Assembly: GCA_030589835.1 (NCBI GenBank)
Contig: JAUUZS010000283.1
Span: 1 to 6,020 of the forward strand
Direction: 5' to 3'
Length of the DNA: 6,020 nt
DNA from: Cyclobacteriaceae bacterium
GTDB taxonomy: Bacteria > Bacteroidota > Bacteroidia > Cytophagales > Cyclobacteriaceae
The position numbers were made by a program, and so were the translations under genes. The first letter of the stretch is position 1. Every line of letters begins with the position of its first letter. Below the pieces are notes generated by a model. It worked only from the letters and a program-made list of their open reading frames with translations. It was not told the DNA's origin and ran no database searches. Below, one piece after another: positions 1 through 6,020 of this stretch.

Positions 1-1399
1 CTACATCGGTGTTTACCACTACAATATCGATGTCATTTTCTGTAAGCTTTTTTGTCAGGCCACTGATTTCGATGGTGCGAAAGGCATGCCAGGTAAATCG
101 GGGCTCATAAATTTCATCTTCAGTTCCGTTAGCGATATACACATCTTTCTGCCCGTAATTGCTTCCCTGTTCTTCAATAAAGCGCATGACAACCTTATCC
201 CCTTTTTTTTCATTGATATGAAGGCGTATCCATCCCGAAATCATTTCACCGGCATCAACGATACAAAGGCCATCTTCTGTAGTCGTAATGGAGTGAGGTT
301 TGAATGTCCGAACCACTTTATCGGGAGGGGCAAGCTGTGATTCCATTTCCCCTGTTGGAGGGCGGACAAGTTGAGCTTCCTTCCAGTTGGAGTCATCATA
401 ATCCGGGGAGCTCCAGTCACCCAATTCCAGTCGTGCATCATAAATTTCACCTGTAAATATCCCATCGTGAAGCAATGGGCCTGTGGTGACTTTCCAATCT
501 TTATTACTGATAATGACTTCTTTTTTTCCATCTGAATATTCTATTTCAAGTTGAAAGATTAGACGGGGCGTTGTATACCACAAATCCCCCTCCACGGCTC
601 TGTCGCGTTGATTATACCATCCATTCCCTAGCACCATCCCGATAGCATTTTTACCACGTTTTAACTGCTTGGTGACGTCGAAGGTATTGTAAAATACACG
701 CGTGGTAGACTGGTCGTCATAGTGATATAGGAGCTTCGGCAAGAGTCTCTTGTCGTAATTAGTCTGGGCAGGGGCCAGCACATGATCGCCAACTTTGGCG
801 CCATTCAAATATAACTCATAGTAACCCAATCCGCAGACATATGCTTTCGCTGATTTTATACTTTTGCTAAGGTCAATTTCATTTCGAAAAAAAGGAGCGG
901 GGTAGGTTTTGGTAGAAAGGGGGGCTTCATCTTCAGCTATTCCAATCCATTGAGCTTGCCAATCTGATTGCTTAAGAAAACCCATTTCCCAGGAGGAGAT
1001 TTCACTCCAGACTGATGCTTCATCTTCAGCATTCCATATTTTTACCTTCCAAAAAAAAACATCCCTAGATTTCAGGACTTTTCCTTCATAGTTGATGTTT
1101 ACGGATTTATCGGATAATATTTTGCCCGTGTCCCAGTAATCGCCAATATCTTTATTGAGATTCTGTTGACTAGAAGATACAAGAATCCGGTAAGCTGATT
1201 GCATTTGGTTTCTTTCCTGGGATTCCATATTCCAGCTCAGCAGGGGAGTGGCCCGATCGATAGCGATTGGATTTTTCAAATTTTCGCAACGCAGATTTAC
1301 AAGCTGAAAGGAACCATCCTTTCCGGGGGTTGTGCAAAAAGTACTTAGCAGTGTAAAAAGGATTGTTACTGTGGTCAGTTTTGTAGTTTTCTTTAGCAT
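1..1399 (-). CDS. GH78 alpha-L-rhamnosidase, N-terminal 466 residues (C-terminus beyond window)
   Basis: The frame is open from an ATG at 1399 to the left edge: 466 codons plus one base, no stop. Glycoside hydrolase family 78 enzymes remove terminal alpha-L-rhamnose from plant, algal or microbial glycans and are usually about 900 residues or longer, so roughly half is present. Visible order: lipoprotein-like signal (residues 1-22, MLKKTT start, hydrophobic core, Cys22 in LSTFC), Ig/Fn3-like N-terminal domain (about 32-140), the family hallmark DWQAQWIG (146-153), then the rhamnosidase N domain (about 170-350) with GLGYYELYLNG (190-200), NAIGMVLGNGWY (251-262) and FTGEIYDAR (315-323), then the start of the next beta domain with DAGEMISGWIRLHI (382-395) and FTWHAFRTIEISG (435-447). 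The (alpha/alpha)6 catalytic barrel is not in view, so activity cannot be judged. The lipobox is loose (Phe at -1). No clear Shine-Dalgarno precedes the ATG, as is common in Bacteroidota. The family assignment is strong; the exact substrate is unknown. Confidence 0.93.
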   Translation of the reverse strand, partial: MLKKTTKLTTVTILFTLLSTFCTTPGKDGSFQLVNLRCENLKNPIAIDRATPLLSWNMESQERNQMQSAYRILVSSSQQNLNKDIGDYWDTGKILSDKSVNINYEGKVLKSRDVFFWKVKIWNAEDEASVWSEISSWEMGFLKQSDWQAQWIGIAEDEAPLSTKTYPAPFFRNEIDLSKSIKSAKAYVCGLGYYELYLNGAKVGDHVLAPAQTNYDKRLLPKLLYHYDDQSTTRVFYNTFDVTKQLKRGKNAIGMVLGNGWYNQRDRAVEGDLWYTTPRLIFQLEIEYSDGKKEVIISNKDWKVTTGPLLHDGIFTGEIYDARLELGDWSSPDYDDSNWKEAQLVRPPTGEMESQLAPPDKVVRTFKPHSITTTEDGLCIVDAGEMISGWIRLHINEKKGDKVVMRFIEEQGSNYGQKDVYIANGTEDEIYEPRFTWHAFRTIEISGLTKKLTENDIDIVVVNTDV

Positions 1400-1421
1400 T
1401 GGTATAATCTATATTATTGAA

Positions 1422-1444
1422 AAGTGAAGATATTCATTTCACTT
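1422..1444. promoter_or_regulatory. Small inverted repeat in the rhamnosidase leader
   Basis: AAGTGAA (1422-1428) and TTCACTT (1438-1444) form a perfect 7-bp inverted repeat with a 9-base spacer, 22 bases upstream of the GH78 start codon. It could be a repressor or activator site or a 5' UTR hairpin. In such AT-rich DNA a 7-bp repeat can also arise by chance. No Bacteroidota-type -7 element (TAnnTTTG) is recognisable nearby, so the promoter cannot be placed. Confidence 0.25.
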
Positions 1445-1511
1445 GATGAATTGAGTTTTGGAATTGAAAAAATATAAAAAATTGAAGGATTTACAAAGAT
1501 GCTTTGTGATC

Positions 1512-1569
1512 ACTGTCGCAGGTACTGTCTATAAATTAATTTGGATTTATAGACAGTACCTGCGACAGA
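1512..1569. repeat. Perfect 24-bp inverted repeat (long hairpin) between the propeller and rhamnosidase genes
   Basis: The left arm (1513-1536, beginning CTGTCGCAGGT) is the exact reverse complement of the right arm (1545-1568, ending ACCTGCGACAG). The loop is 8 bases (1537-1544, TAATTTGG). The structure begins 41 bases after the stop codon of the PQQ-like gene and ends 113 bases before the rhamnosidase start. In the direction of the genes the hairpin is followed by TGATCACAAAGC, not a T-run, so it is not a canonical intrinsic terminator. It could still block 3' exonucleases or slow read-through. A dispersed REP-like or MITE-like palindrome is equally plausible. The inverted repeat itself is directly seen; its role is inference. 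Confidence 0.9.
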
Positions 1570-1582
1570 GGGGGTTTTCTGA

Positions 1583-1593
1583 ACCTACGACAG
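1583..1593. repeat. Degenerate third copy of the hairpin end motif
   Basis: ACCTACGACAG at 1583-1593 matches the hairpin's outer right end ACCTGCGACAG (1558-1568) at 10 of 11 positions, in the same orientation and 25 bases away. The inverse motif CTGTCGCAGGT is at 1513-1523. Three copies within about 80 bases suggest a clustered binding or cleavage motif, or a partly duplicated repeat, rather than a lone terminator stem. Confidence 0.5.
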
Positions 1594-1608
1594 GGTGATG
1601 AACAGATT

Positions 1609-2952
1609 TTAGTCTTCAGACAAGCAATACAAGTATTGAAATCCGCGAATGAATATTTCATTGCCTACAATGGCAGGAGATGCAAAGTTGCCATCGTCCA
1701 ACACATTTTTTGAAAGTATTTCAAAAGTTGAACCTTGCTTCAGCACGTAAGTGATGCCGGACTGTGAGGTCACGTAAAGCCGGTCCTGCGCCCCCACCGG
1801 TGAGGCAAAGATGGTTCCTGTCCCCTCTAATTTTTCCAGGCTGTAATGTACTTTCGCATCAGCGGCGTCAATGCACGTTATAGTGCCATTATTTGTTCTG
1901 AGGAAATAAAGCTTGTCTTTTGATAGCAAAGCGGAAGGGGTGTAGGAGGTATTCTGATTGTATTCCCAAACAATGGCATCTGTCCCGTCGATATTTCCCT
2001 TGGCTTTCGAAAGATCTATGGCCATCAGGGCATTTCCTCTAAAGCCGCTCATCATGTATAACATGCCTTTATTCAGTATCGGCTGAGGGATTACATTGCG
2101 GGTCATACCTGTGCATTCCCAGATGATTTCGCCGGATTCCAAATCGTATCTTCTCACCTTGGTGCTGCCGTTGGTAATCACTTGATCTATGCCGTTTACA
2201 TTTACAATTATTGGGCTGGACCATGTAGTCGCTTCATCACGGGCAATTTTCATGATGTCTTTTCCGGTTTTTTTGTCTAGGATATATAGGAACGAATCCC
2301 CTTCATGATCCCAAAGCACCACAATTTTATCTTTGTGTAAGGCAGGAGTACTTCCTTCGCCAAATTCCATCTTTTTCTCCATTTGTCCGAAATCACGTTT
2401 CCATAATACGTTTCCGTCAAAATCCATGCAATACAAGCCGCGTGATCCAAAGTAGACATAAAGATGCTCGCCATCTGTTACCGGCGAATTGGAGGCCCAA
2501 GTGCCGGTACCATGTGTGCCATCAACAGGAAGTTCCGAACAAACCGTAGTTTGCCAAATTACCTCACCACTGGCTTTGTCCATCGCCATCACTACAAAAT
2601 CGAAAACGTTTTCAGCCTCCAAACCTGGCATTCTACGTCGCTCTGAGGTTTCGTTTGCGACAGGTTCTTCTTTTTTGATCTTTTTATCCGTCTTTACTGC
2701 GGTGAGAATAAACACCTTGTCTTCCCAAATAATGGGTGTCGAATGACCTTTTCCAGGGATTTCAATTTTCCATTTCACATTTTTTGTCTCACTCCATTCA
2801 AGGGGAGGATTGCCTGCCGGGGCAACACCATTGGTTTCCGGGCCTCGCCATTGGGGCCAGTTAAGGTTGTACTGTGTTGTGTTTTCCTGGGCAATTATTG
2901 CCTGCGTAAAAAAACAAGCTATTGCAATAAAAAAGATCAATTTAGGTGTCAT
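1609..2952 (-). CDS. Secreted PQQ-like (BamB-like) beta-propeller repeat protein
   Basis: This 447-residue protein starts with a Sec signal peptide (MTPKLIFF, hydrophobic core, likely type I cleavage at A21|Q22 giving QEN), so it should be periplasmic or secreted. The mature start has the WPQWRGP signature (32-38) common in PQQ-like propeller proteins of Bacteroidota and Planctomycetes, followed by an EIPGKGHSTPIIW segment (64-76). Propeller strands of the PQQ type recur: GEVIWQTTV (129-137), GNVLWKRDFG (180-189), GEIIWECTG (274-282), DAIVWEYN (325-332), plus repeated SP or TP strand starts (STPIIW, NSPVTDG, STPALH, SSPIIV, ASPVGA, ASPAIV). I see no fused dehydrogenase or kinase domain, so the name describes the fold; PQQ binding and enzyme activity are not implied. 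A basic, charged insert (about 88-112) interrupts an early blade. The ATG at 2952 is chosen because it gives the signal peptide. The 329-bp gap upstream suggests its own promoter. The cellular role is unknown. Confidence 0.9.
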   Translation of the reverse strand: MTPKLIFFIAIACFFTQAIIAQENTTQYNLNWPQWRGPETNGVAPAGNPPLEWSETKNVKWKIEIPGKGHSTPIIWEDKVFILTAVKTDKKIKKEEPVANETSERRRMPGLEAENVFDFVVMAMDKASGEVIWQTTVCSELPVDGTHGTGTWASNSPVTDGEHLYVYFGSRGLYCMDFDGNVLWKRDFGQMEKKMEFGEGSTPALHKDKIVVLWDHEGDSFLYILDKKTGKDIMKIARDEATTWSSPIIVNVNGIDQVITNGSTKVRRYDLESGEIIWECTGMTRNVIPQPILNKGMLYMMSGFRGNALMAIDLSKAKGNIDGTDAIVWEYNQNTSYTPSALLSKDKLYFLRTNNGTITCIDAADAKVHYSLEKLEGTGTIFASPVGAQDRLYVTSQSGITYVLKQGSTFEILSKNVLDDGNFASPAIVGNEIFIRGFQYLYCLSED

Positions 2953-3059
2953 AGTCTTATTATTTAAAAGTTGGATCGTGAAAGTTTGAATAACACGACG
3001 AGTAAATATGACTTAAAATTAAAGTGAAATCAGGATATAACCTCAATATTATTCTACTT

Positions 3060-3075
3060 TTCGTTTGATAACGAA
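3060..3075. promoter_or_regulatory. Operator-like 6-bp inverted repeat
   Basis: TTCGTT-TGAT-AACGAA is a perfect 6-bp dyad with a 4-base spacer, 107 bases upstream of the PQQ-like start codon. The size suits a dimeric DNA-binding regulator, but no regulator gene lies in the window and the match is short enough to be chance. Confidence 0.25.
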
Positions 3076-3141
3076 CTGTTTTACTGATGGCAATTTTTCA
3101 TCGATAATTCTTTTTATGCTAATTATTGGCTGTCCCTAAAG

Positions 3142-3268
3142 TCAGAGTTTGTTCAGAATGTTCGAGATCCAGGCTTGCGCAGTTTCTGAAAAACGGAGTT
3201 TACGTATGTAAATGAGTTTTTTAGAAACAAGCGTAACGCAGAGATCGGACATTATGGACGGACTCTAA
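3142..3268. repeat. Large imperfect palindrome (about 127 bp) in intergenic DNA
   Basis: The halves pair about a centre at 3205/3206. The outer stem joins 3144-3165 to 3245-3266: 17 Watson-Crick pairs, 4 G-T pairs and 1 mismatch over 22. A second stem joins 3182-3193 to 3217-3228: 11 Watson-Crick pairs and 1 G-T over 12. The tip is TTTAC (3199-3203) against GTAAA (3208-3212). Between the two main stems, 16 bases per side (3166-3181 and 3229-3244) pair poorly, and the right one holds its own mini-palindrome GCGTAACGC (3231-3239). The element ends 14 bases beyond the phosphoesterase stop codon and lacks a T-tract in the gene direction. The size and structure resemble a dispersed palindromic repeat or a non-autonomous mobile element, but copy number cannot be seen from one window. 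Confidence 0.88.
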
Positions 3269-3281
3269 TTAGTTTTTCCCC

Positions 3282-5705
3282 TTAATCCATCTCTGCTTGC
3301 TGTAGAATAAACGCAGAACGTACCGGAGCAGGCATTTCACTGTCCAGCCCTTTCACTGCCTTCCAGATCACCTGACTAAACAAATGATCGGGGGCAGCAT
3401 CCATTTCTTCCAGGTTGAAACTGTCTGAGAGTCTGGAGATCTCATTCTCTTCAGTATTCATCTCGTGGATATCATAGGTGGCATCAAGTGAGACAAAAGG
3501 AGTGTAGTCAGGAATGGCGGTAAAACATTCCCACATGGGCGTGCTGGCCGCATCGTACTGACTCATAGGAGGCAATCCCAGGATGAGTTCCATAGTGCGC
3601 AGCATGGAGGTGGTGGAATACATGGTGCTCACCTTCACGTTTCGTTTGGCATATGGACTGGCAATAAAGGCGGTAGACCGGTGGGCATCTACATGGTCGG
3701 GACCGTTTTGAGCATCATCCTCCAGTACAAATACAGCAGACTCTTTCCAGATACGACTTTTGCTGATGTGTTCGATCATTTTTCCCAGAGCCAGGTCATT
3801 TTCTGCTACCATCGCCCTTGGAGTGGGCATTCCAATCCTTGCACCGGCAGTATGGTCATTTGGCAAACGGATGGAACTGAATTGTGGTATAGCGTCAATA
3901 GCAAGAAGCGAATCGAAATCCTCGGTCCATTTCTGCAATCGATACATGTCTGAAACGTGTAAGTTATACGTGGTATAATCCACATCAAAATGACCTTTGA
4001 GGCTCTCTAATCCGGTTTTTCCTTTGGCGGTAAATTCTCCATAGCTGCGATAGCTGACGCCTGCCCGCTGGCAATAATCCCAAAAAAATCCTTGATCCGG
4101 ATTGGCTATAGTCCTGATGCCTTTTGTGTCATTCAACCCGCCGCGTCCACCATATCTTGTTGGCCAGGTTTTTTCCACAAAATCGTTTGCATAGGCAGCC
4201 ATAGACCAGTTATGCCCATCGGCACTCACTTCTGCATTTACATAAAAATTATCCATAAGCACAAAATCTTGTGCCAGTTTATGTTGATTTGGGGTTACCA
4301 CCCTGGGAAACAGACAGAGCCCCGGGTCGCCGTTTCCTTCGGGCATATCACCAAGCACCTGATCATAGGTCCGGTTTTCCTTAATGATATAAAATACATA
4401 TTTGATCGGGCTGGGATCACCTACTTTTTGAGGAATGGGATTTCCCTCTTCACCGGTATACTGAAGTTCCAATTCCTTGGAATAGGGGGTGTTTTTATAC
4501 ACTGCTTTGGTGTAAGCATTCAGTGTATTATCATCCGGTTCATCGATCATCGTTATGCTACCCTTGTACATGCTTCCTATATATTGGGTGGTATCCTTTC
4601 TTGGCAAATAAGGATTGGGCCCTCTGGGATTTGCAAAAGAGGCAGATCCTTTGCCATTCGTTACAAAAATTTTACCATTAAGCACCTTGACGGATGTAGG
4701 ATACCAACCCGTGGGACTAAATCCCAGGCTTCTACTTTCCCCTACTTCTGAAATATCAAATACGGCAAGGCTATTGTTATCTGCATTGGCCACATAAAGC
4801 CGTTTGCTGTCTTCCGAAAGCGCAAGGGCATTCGGAGTGCTACCGGCCGGGGCATCAGGGAAACACGCAGTATGCAATTTCTCAATAACCTTTTCCGATT
4901 CCGTATCAATCACATGCACTGAATTATCATTGGCACACGAGGTGAAGAGGTATTTCCCGTCATGGGTGAGTACCAGGTCATTCGGATTGCTGCCTACAGA
5001 AATGGTATTTAAAACAGAAAGATTTTCAGGATCGATAAAAGCAATGGCATTACCACCCCAGAGTGAAACATATAAAACCGATCCATCATGTGAAAACATA
5101 CAGCGATAAGCCTCATGACCAAGAAAAAGTCGGTCAGTTTCACGGCTTATCAAGTTGACTTTGTAGAGTGCACTGTCGTCTTTGGTGGCGACATATACAT
5201 TTTCGTTTTTATGATCTAATGTCAATCCCGTCGGAGAGATCTTTTCGGGCCATGGCTTTCCAAGGACTATAGCATCTACTTCCTTTAATTTTTTACCAGA
5301 AGTGTTATAAATCCGGATCAGGTTATCATTTCCTCCGGAGACAAAAAGTTGGGAATGATCAGCATTAAATGCAAGCCCATACCACGCTGAGGGGATTATT
5401 TTCTTGCGCTTTATTTTCAATGTATTGGGATCAATAAGCATAATCGATTGCTCGCTTACACCGTTATTGGTAACGGCCAGCATCTGACCGTCTTTTGATG
5501 CAGCCAGGTTAAGCGGGAAATCTCCGAGTGGTATAGATTCTCCGGGAACCGAAAGCGACCAGCCATTAGGCAGGAGTACCCTTCGGGAATTCAGAAGCGC
5601 ATCCAAGTCCGGATGATCTCCATTAGTGGTGGTGGTGCAAGAGAACTGAATGAAAGAGAGGATGGCAAAAAGTAATATTAAAAATGCGTAGATAGAATAT
5701 TTCAT
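3282..5705 (-). CDS. Lipoprotein with YncE-type beta-propeller fused to alkaline phosphatase-superfamily phosphoesterase
   Basis: With the ATG at 5705 the protein has 807 residues and opens with a compact lipoprotein signal: MKYSIYAF, a hydrophobic stretch, then Cys23 in IQFSC followed by TTTTNG. The next roughly 370 residues form a YncE/YVTN-type propeller, with blades such as RLYVANADNNSLAVFDIS, KYLFTSCANDNSVHVIDT and VLYVSLWGGNAIAFIDP. The C-terminal part is a phosphoesterase of the phospholipase C/acid phosphatase type: FYIIKENRTYDQVLGD with probable metal ligands E443 and N444, a conserved VSADGHNWS segment (493-501), and LEDDAQNGPDHVDAHRS (661-677), which aligns with the DExGGFxDHV metal-binding motif of that family, then IASPYAKRNV. 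The expected core motifs are all present and there is no frameshift. It probably hydrolyses a phosphoester or related bond at the cell envelope; the substrate is unknown. A longer start at 5753 would add 16 polar residues and has AAGGA nine bases upstream, but it places an odd n-region before the signal, so I prefer 5705. Confidence 0.92.
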   Translation of the reverse strand: MKYSIYAFLILLFAILSFIQFSCTTTTNGDHPDLDALLNSRRVLLPNGWSLSVPGESIPLGDFPLNLAASKDGQMLAVTNNGVSEQSIMLIDPNTLKIKRKKIIPSAWYGLAFNADHSQLFVSGGNDNLIRIYNTSGKKLKEVDAIVLGKPWPEKISPTGLTLDHKNENVYVATKDDSALYKVNLISRETDRLFLGHEAYRCMFSHDGSVLYVSLWGGNAIAFIDPENLSVLNTISVGSNPNDLVLTHDGKYLFTSCANDNSVHVIDTESEKVIEKLHTACFPDAPAGSTPNALALSEDSKRLYVANADNNSLAVFDISEVGESRSLGFSPTGWYPTSVKVLNGKIFVTNGKGSASFANPRGPNPYLPRKDTTQYIGSMYKGSITMIDEPDDNTLNAYTKAVYKNTPYSKELELQYTGEEGNPIPQKVGDPSPIKYVFYIIKENRTYDQVLGDMPEGNGDPGLCLFPRVVTPNQHKLAQDFVLMDNFYVNAEVSADGHNWSMAAYANDFVEKTWPTRYGGRGGLNDTKGIRTIANPDQGFFWDYCQRAGVSYRSYGEFTAKGKTGLESLKGHFDVDYTTYNLHVSDMYRLQKWTEDFDSLLAIDAIPQFSSIRLPNDHTAGARIGMPTPRAMVAENDLALGKMIEHISKSRIWKESAVFVLEDDAQNGPDHVDAHRSTAFIASPYAKRNVKVSTMYSTTSMLRTMELILGLPPMSQYDAASTPMWECFTAIPDYTPFVSLDATYDIHEMNTEENEISRLSDSFNLEEMDAAPDHLFSQVIWKAVKGLDSEMPAPVRSAFILQQAEMD

Positions 5706-6020
5706 AATGTATTGATGCTTTGTACGTTGACTGAATTCCCTTGAGGCCGACATGTTTAGGTATCCTTAAAGTAGGGAATTGATTGCTTATCTGCAACTTA
5801 ATATATGCGATTAGGAATTGGGTAAATTATGGAATGTGGCCGTTGCAGGAGCTGAATGAAGTGGCAAGCATAAATAAAAGGAGAAGTATTTATTGAAAAA
5901 GTCGTACTGGACTGTTGGATTTTTAGATAAGGGAAATCAGGTGAAATATAATCAATTAGACTTTGGAGTATTCGCTAATTCCTTCGTAACTTATGGGGAG
6001 AATCAATCTTATTTTCAACC
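5706..6020. other. Upstream region of the phosphoesterase gene; no supportable gene
   Basis: This stretch holds the presumed promoter and leader of the phosphoesterase gene, including the alternative ATG at 5753 with AAGGA upstream on the minus strand. I see no TAnnTTTG-type promoter element, no strong inverted repeat and no RNA gene. A short plus-strand frame runs open from 5878 to the edge behind an AGGAG-like run, but it lacks an ATG and is too short to call. Confidence 0.5.

Larger units (their letters stand above)
2953..3281. other. 329-bp intergenic region: AT-rich leader plus large palindrome
   Basis: No coding frame is supportable here. The part nearest the PQQ-like gene (2953-3140) is AT-rich leader with the small inverted repeat at 3060-3075. 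The part nearest the phosphoesterase stop codon is almost filled by the 3142-3268 palindrome. I found no TAnnTTTG element on the minus strand and no Shine-Dalgarno before the ATG at 2952, so the promoter position is unknown. Confidence 0.6.

Noticed and set aside
241..531. 96-codon minus-strand open frame
   Set aside because: It is in another frame inside the GH78 rhamnosidase coding sequence, which is well supported by family motifs across the same bases.
1494..1501. CAAAGATG, a one-mismatch match on the minus strand to the Bacteroidota -7 element (CATCTTTG against TAnnTTTG)
   Set aside because: A changed core base and no TTTG at the expected -33 distance make it too weak to call a promoter.
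1512..1569. Intrinsic terminator for the PQQ-like gene
   Set aside because: The stem is long but is not followed by a T-run on the minus strand, so it was recorded as a repeat or hairpin instead.
2489..2746. Plus-strand open frames across the PQQ-like gene
   Set aside because: They are antisense shadows of the propeller gene with no signal of coding function.
4092..4751. 219-codon plus-strand open frame
   Set aside because: It lies wholly antisense to the phosphoesterase gene, whose frame encodes clear conserved motifs there. The antisense product has no recognisable domain and an unusual composition.
5878..6020. Open plus-strand frame reaching the right edge, preceded by AGGAG and with possible TTG (5893) or GTG (5941) starts
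   Set aside because: There are only about 40 codons, no ATG and no recognisable motif. An open stretch of this length is expected by chance in some frame.

Overview
The window looks like chromosomal DNA from a member of the Bacteroidota, probably an environmental, polysaccharide-degrading type (Cytophagia-like is a guess). The evidence is moderate GC content, AT-rich leaders with little or no Shine-Dalgarno sequence, Bacteroidota-style lipoprotein and 'AQE' signal peptides, and three exported proteins of types common in that phylum. No RNA gene, CRISPR array, transposase, phage gene or defence system is visible.

All three genes lie on the minus strand, so transcription runs from right to left. 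From the right: (1) 3282-5705 (possibly starting at 5753) encodes a large lipoprotein with an N-terminal YncE/YVTN-type beta-propeller joined to a C-terminal phosphoesterase of the alkaline phosphatase superfamily. (2) 1609-2952 encodes a secreted PQQ-like (BamB-like) beta-propeller protein. (3) 1-1399 encodes the N-terminal 466 residues of a GH78 alpha-L-rhamnosidase. Its catalytic barrel lies beyond the left edge of the window.

The spacers are roomy (209 bp between 1399 and 1609, 329 bp between 2952 and 3282), and each holds a striking palindrome. The left spacer has a perfect 24-bp inverted repeat with an 8-base loop (1512-1569) and an extra degenerate copy of its outer end at 1583-1593. 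The right spacer has an imperfect palindrome of about 127 bp (3142-3268), in which nearly all non-Watson-Crick positions of the two main stems are G-T pairs on the plus strand. Neither is followed by a T-tract in the direction of the genes, so neither is a textbook terminator. Dispersed palindromic repeats are the best guess. These two elements are the least explained parts of the window. Two smaller inverted repeats (1422-1444 and 3060-3075) are weak operator candidates.

Functionally, the three exported proteins would fit a cell-envelope locus for handling rhamnose-containing glycans or other extracellular substrates. That link rests on co-orientation and export signals only. No SusC/SusD pair, sulfatase, lyase or regulator is visible to confirm a polysaccharide utilization locus. 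The right end (5754-6020) holds no gene I can support.
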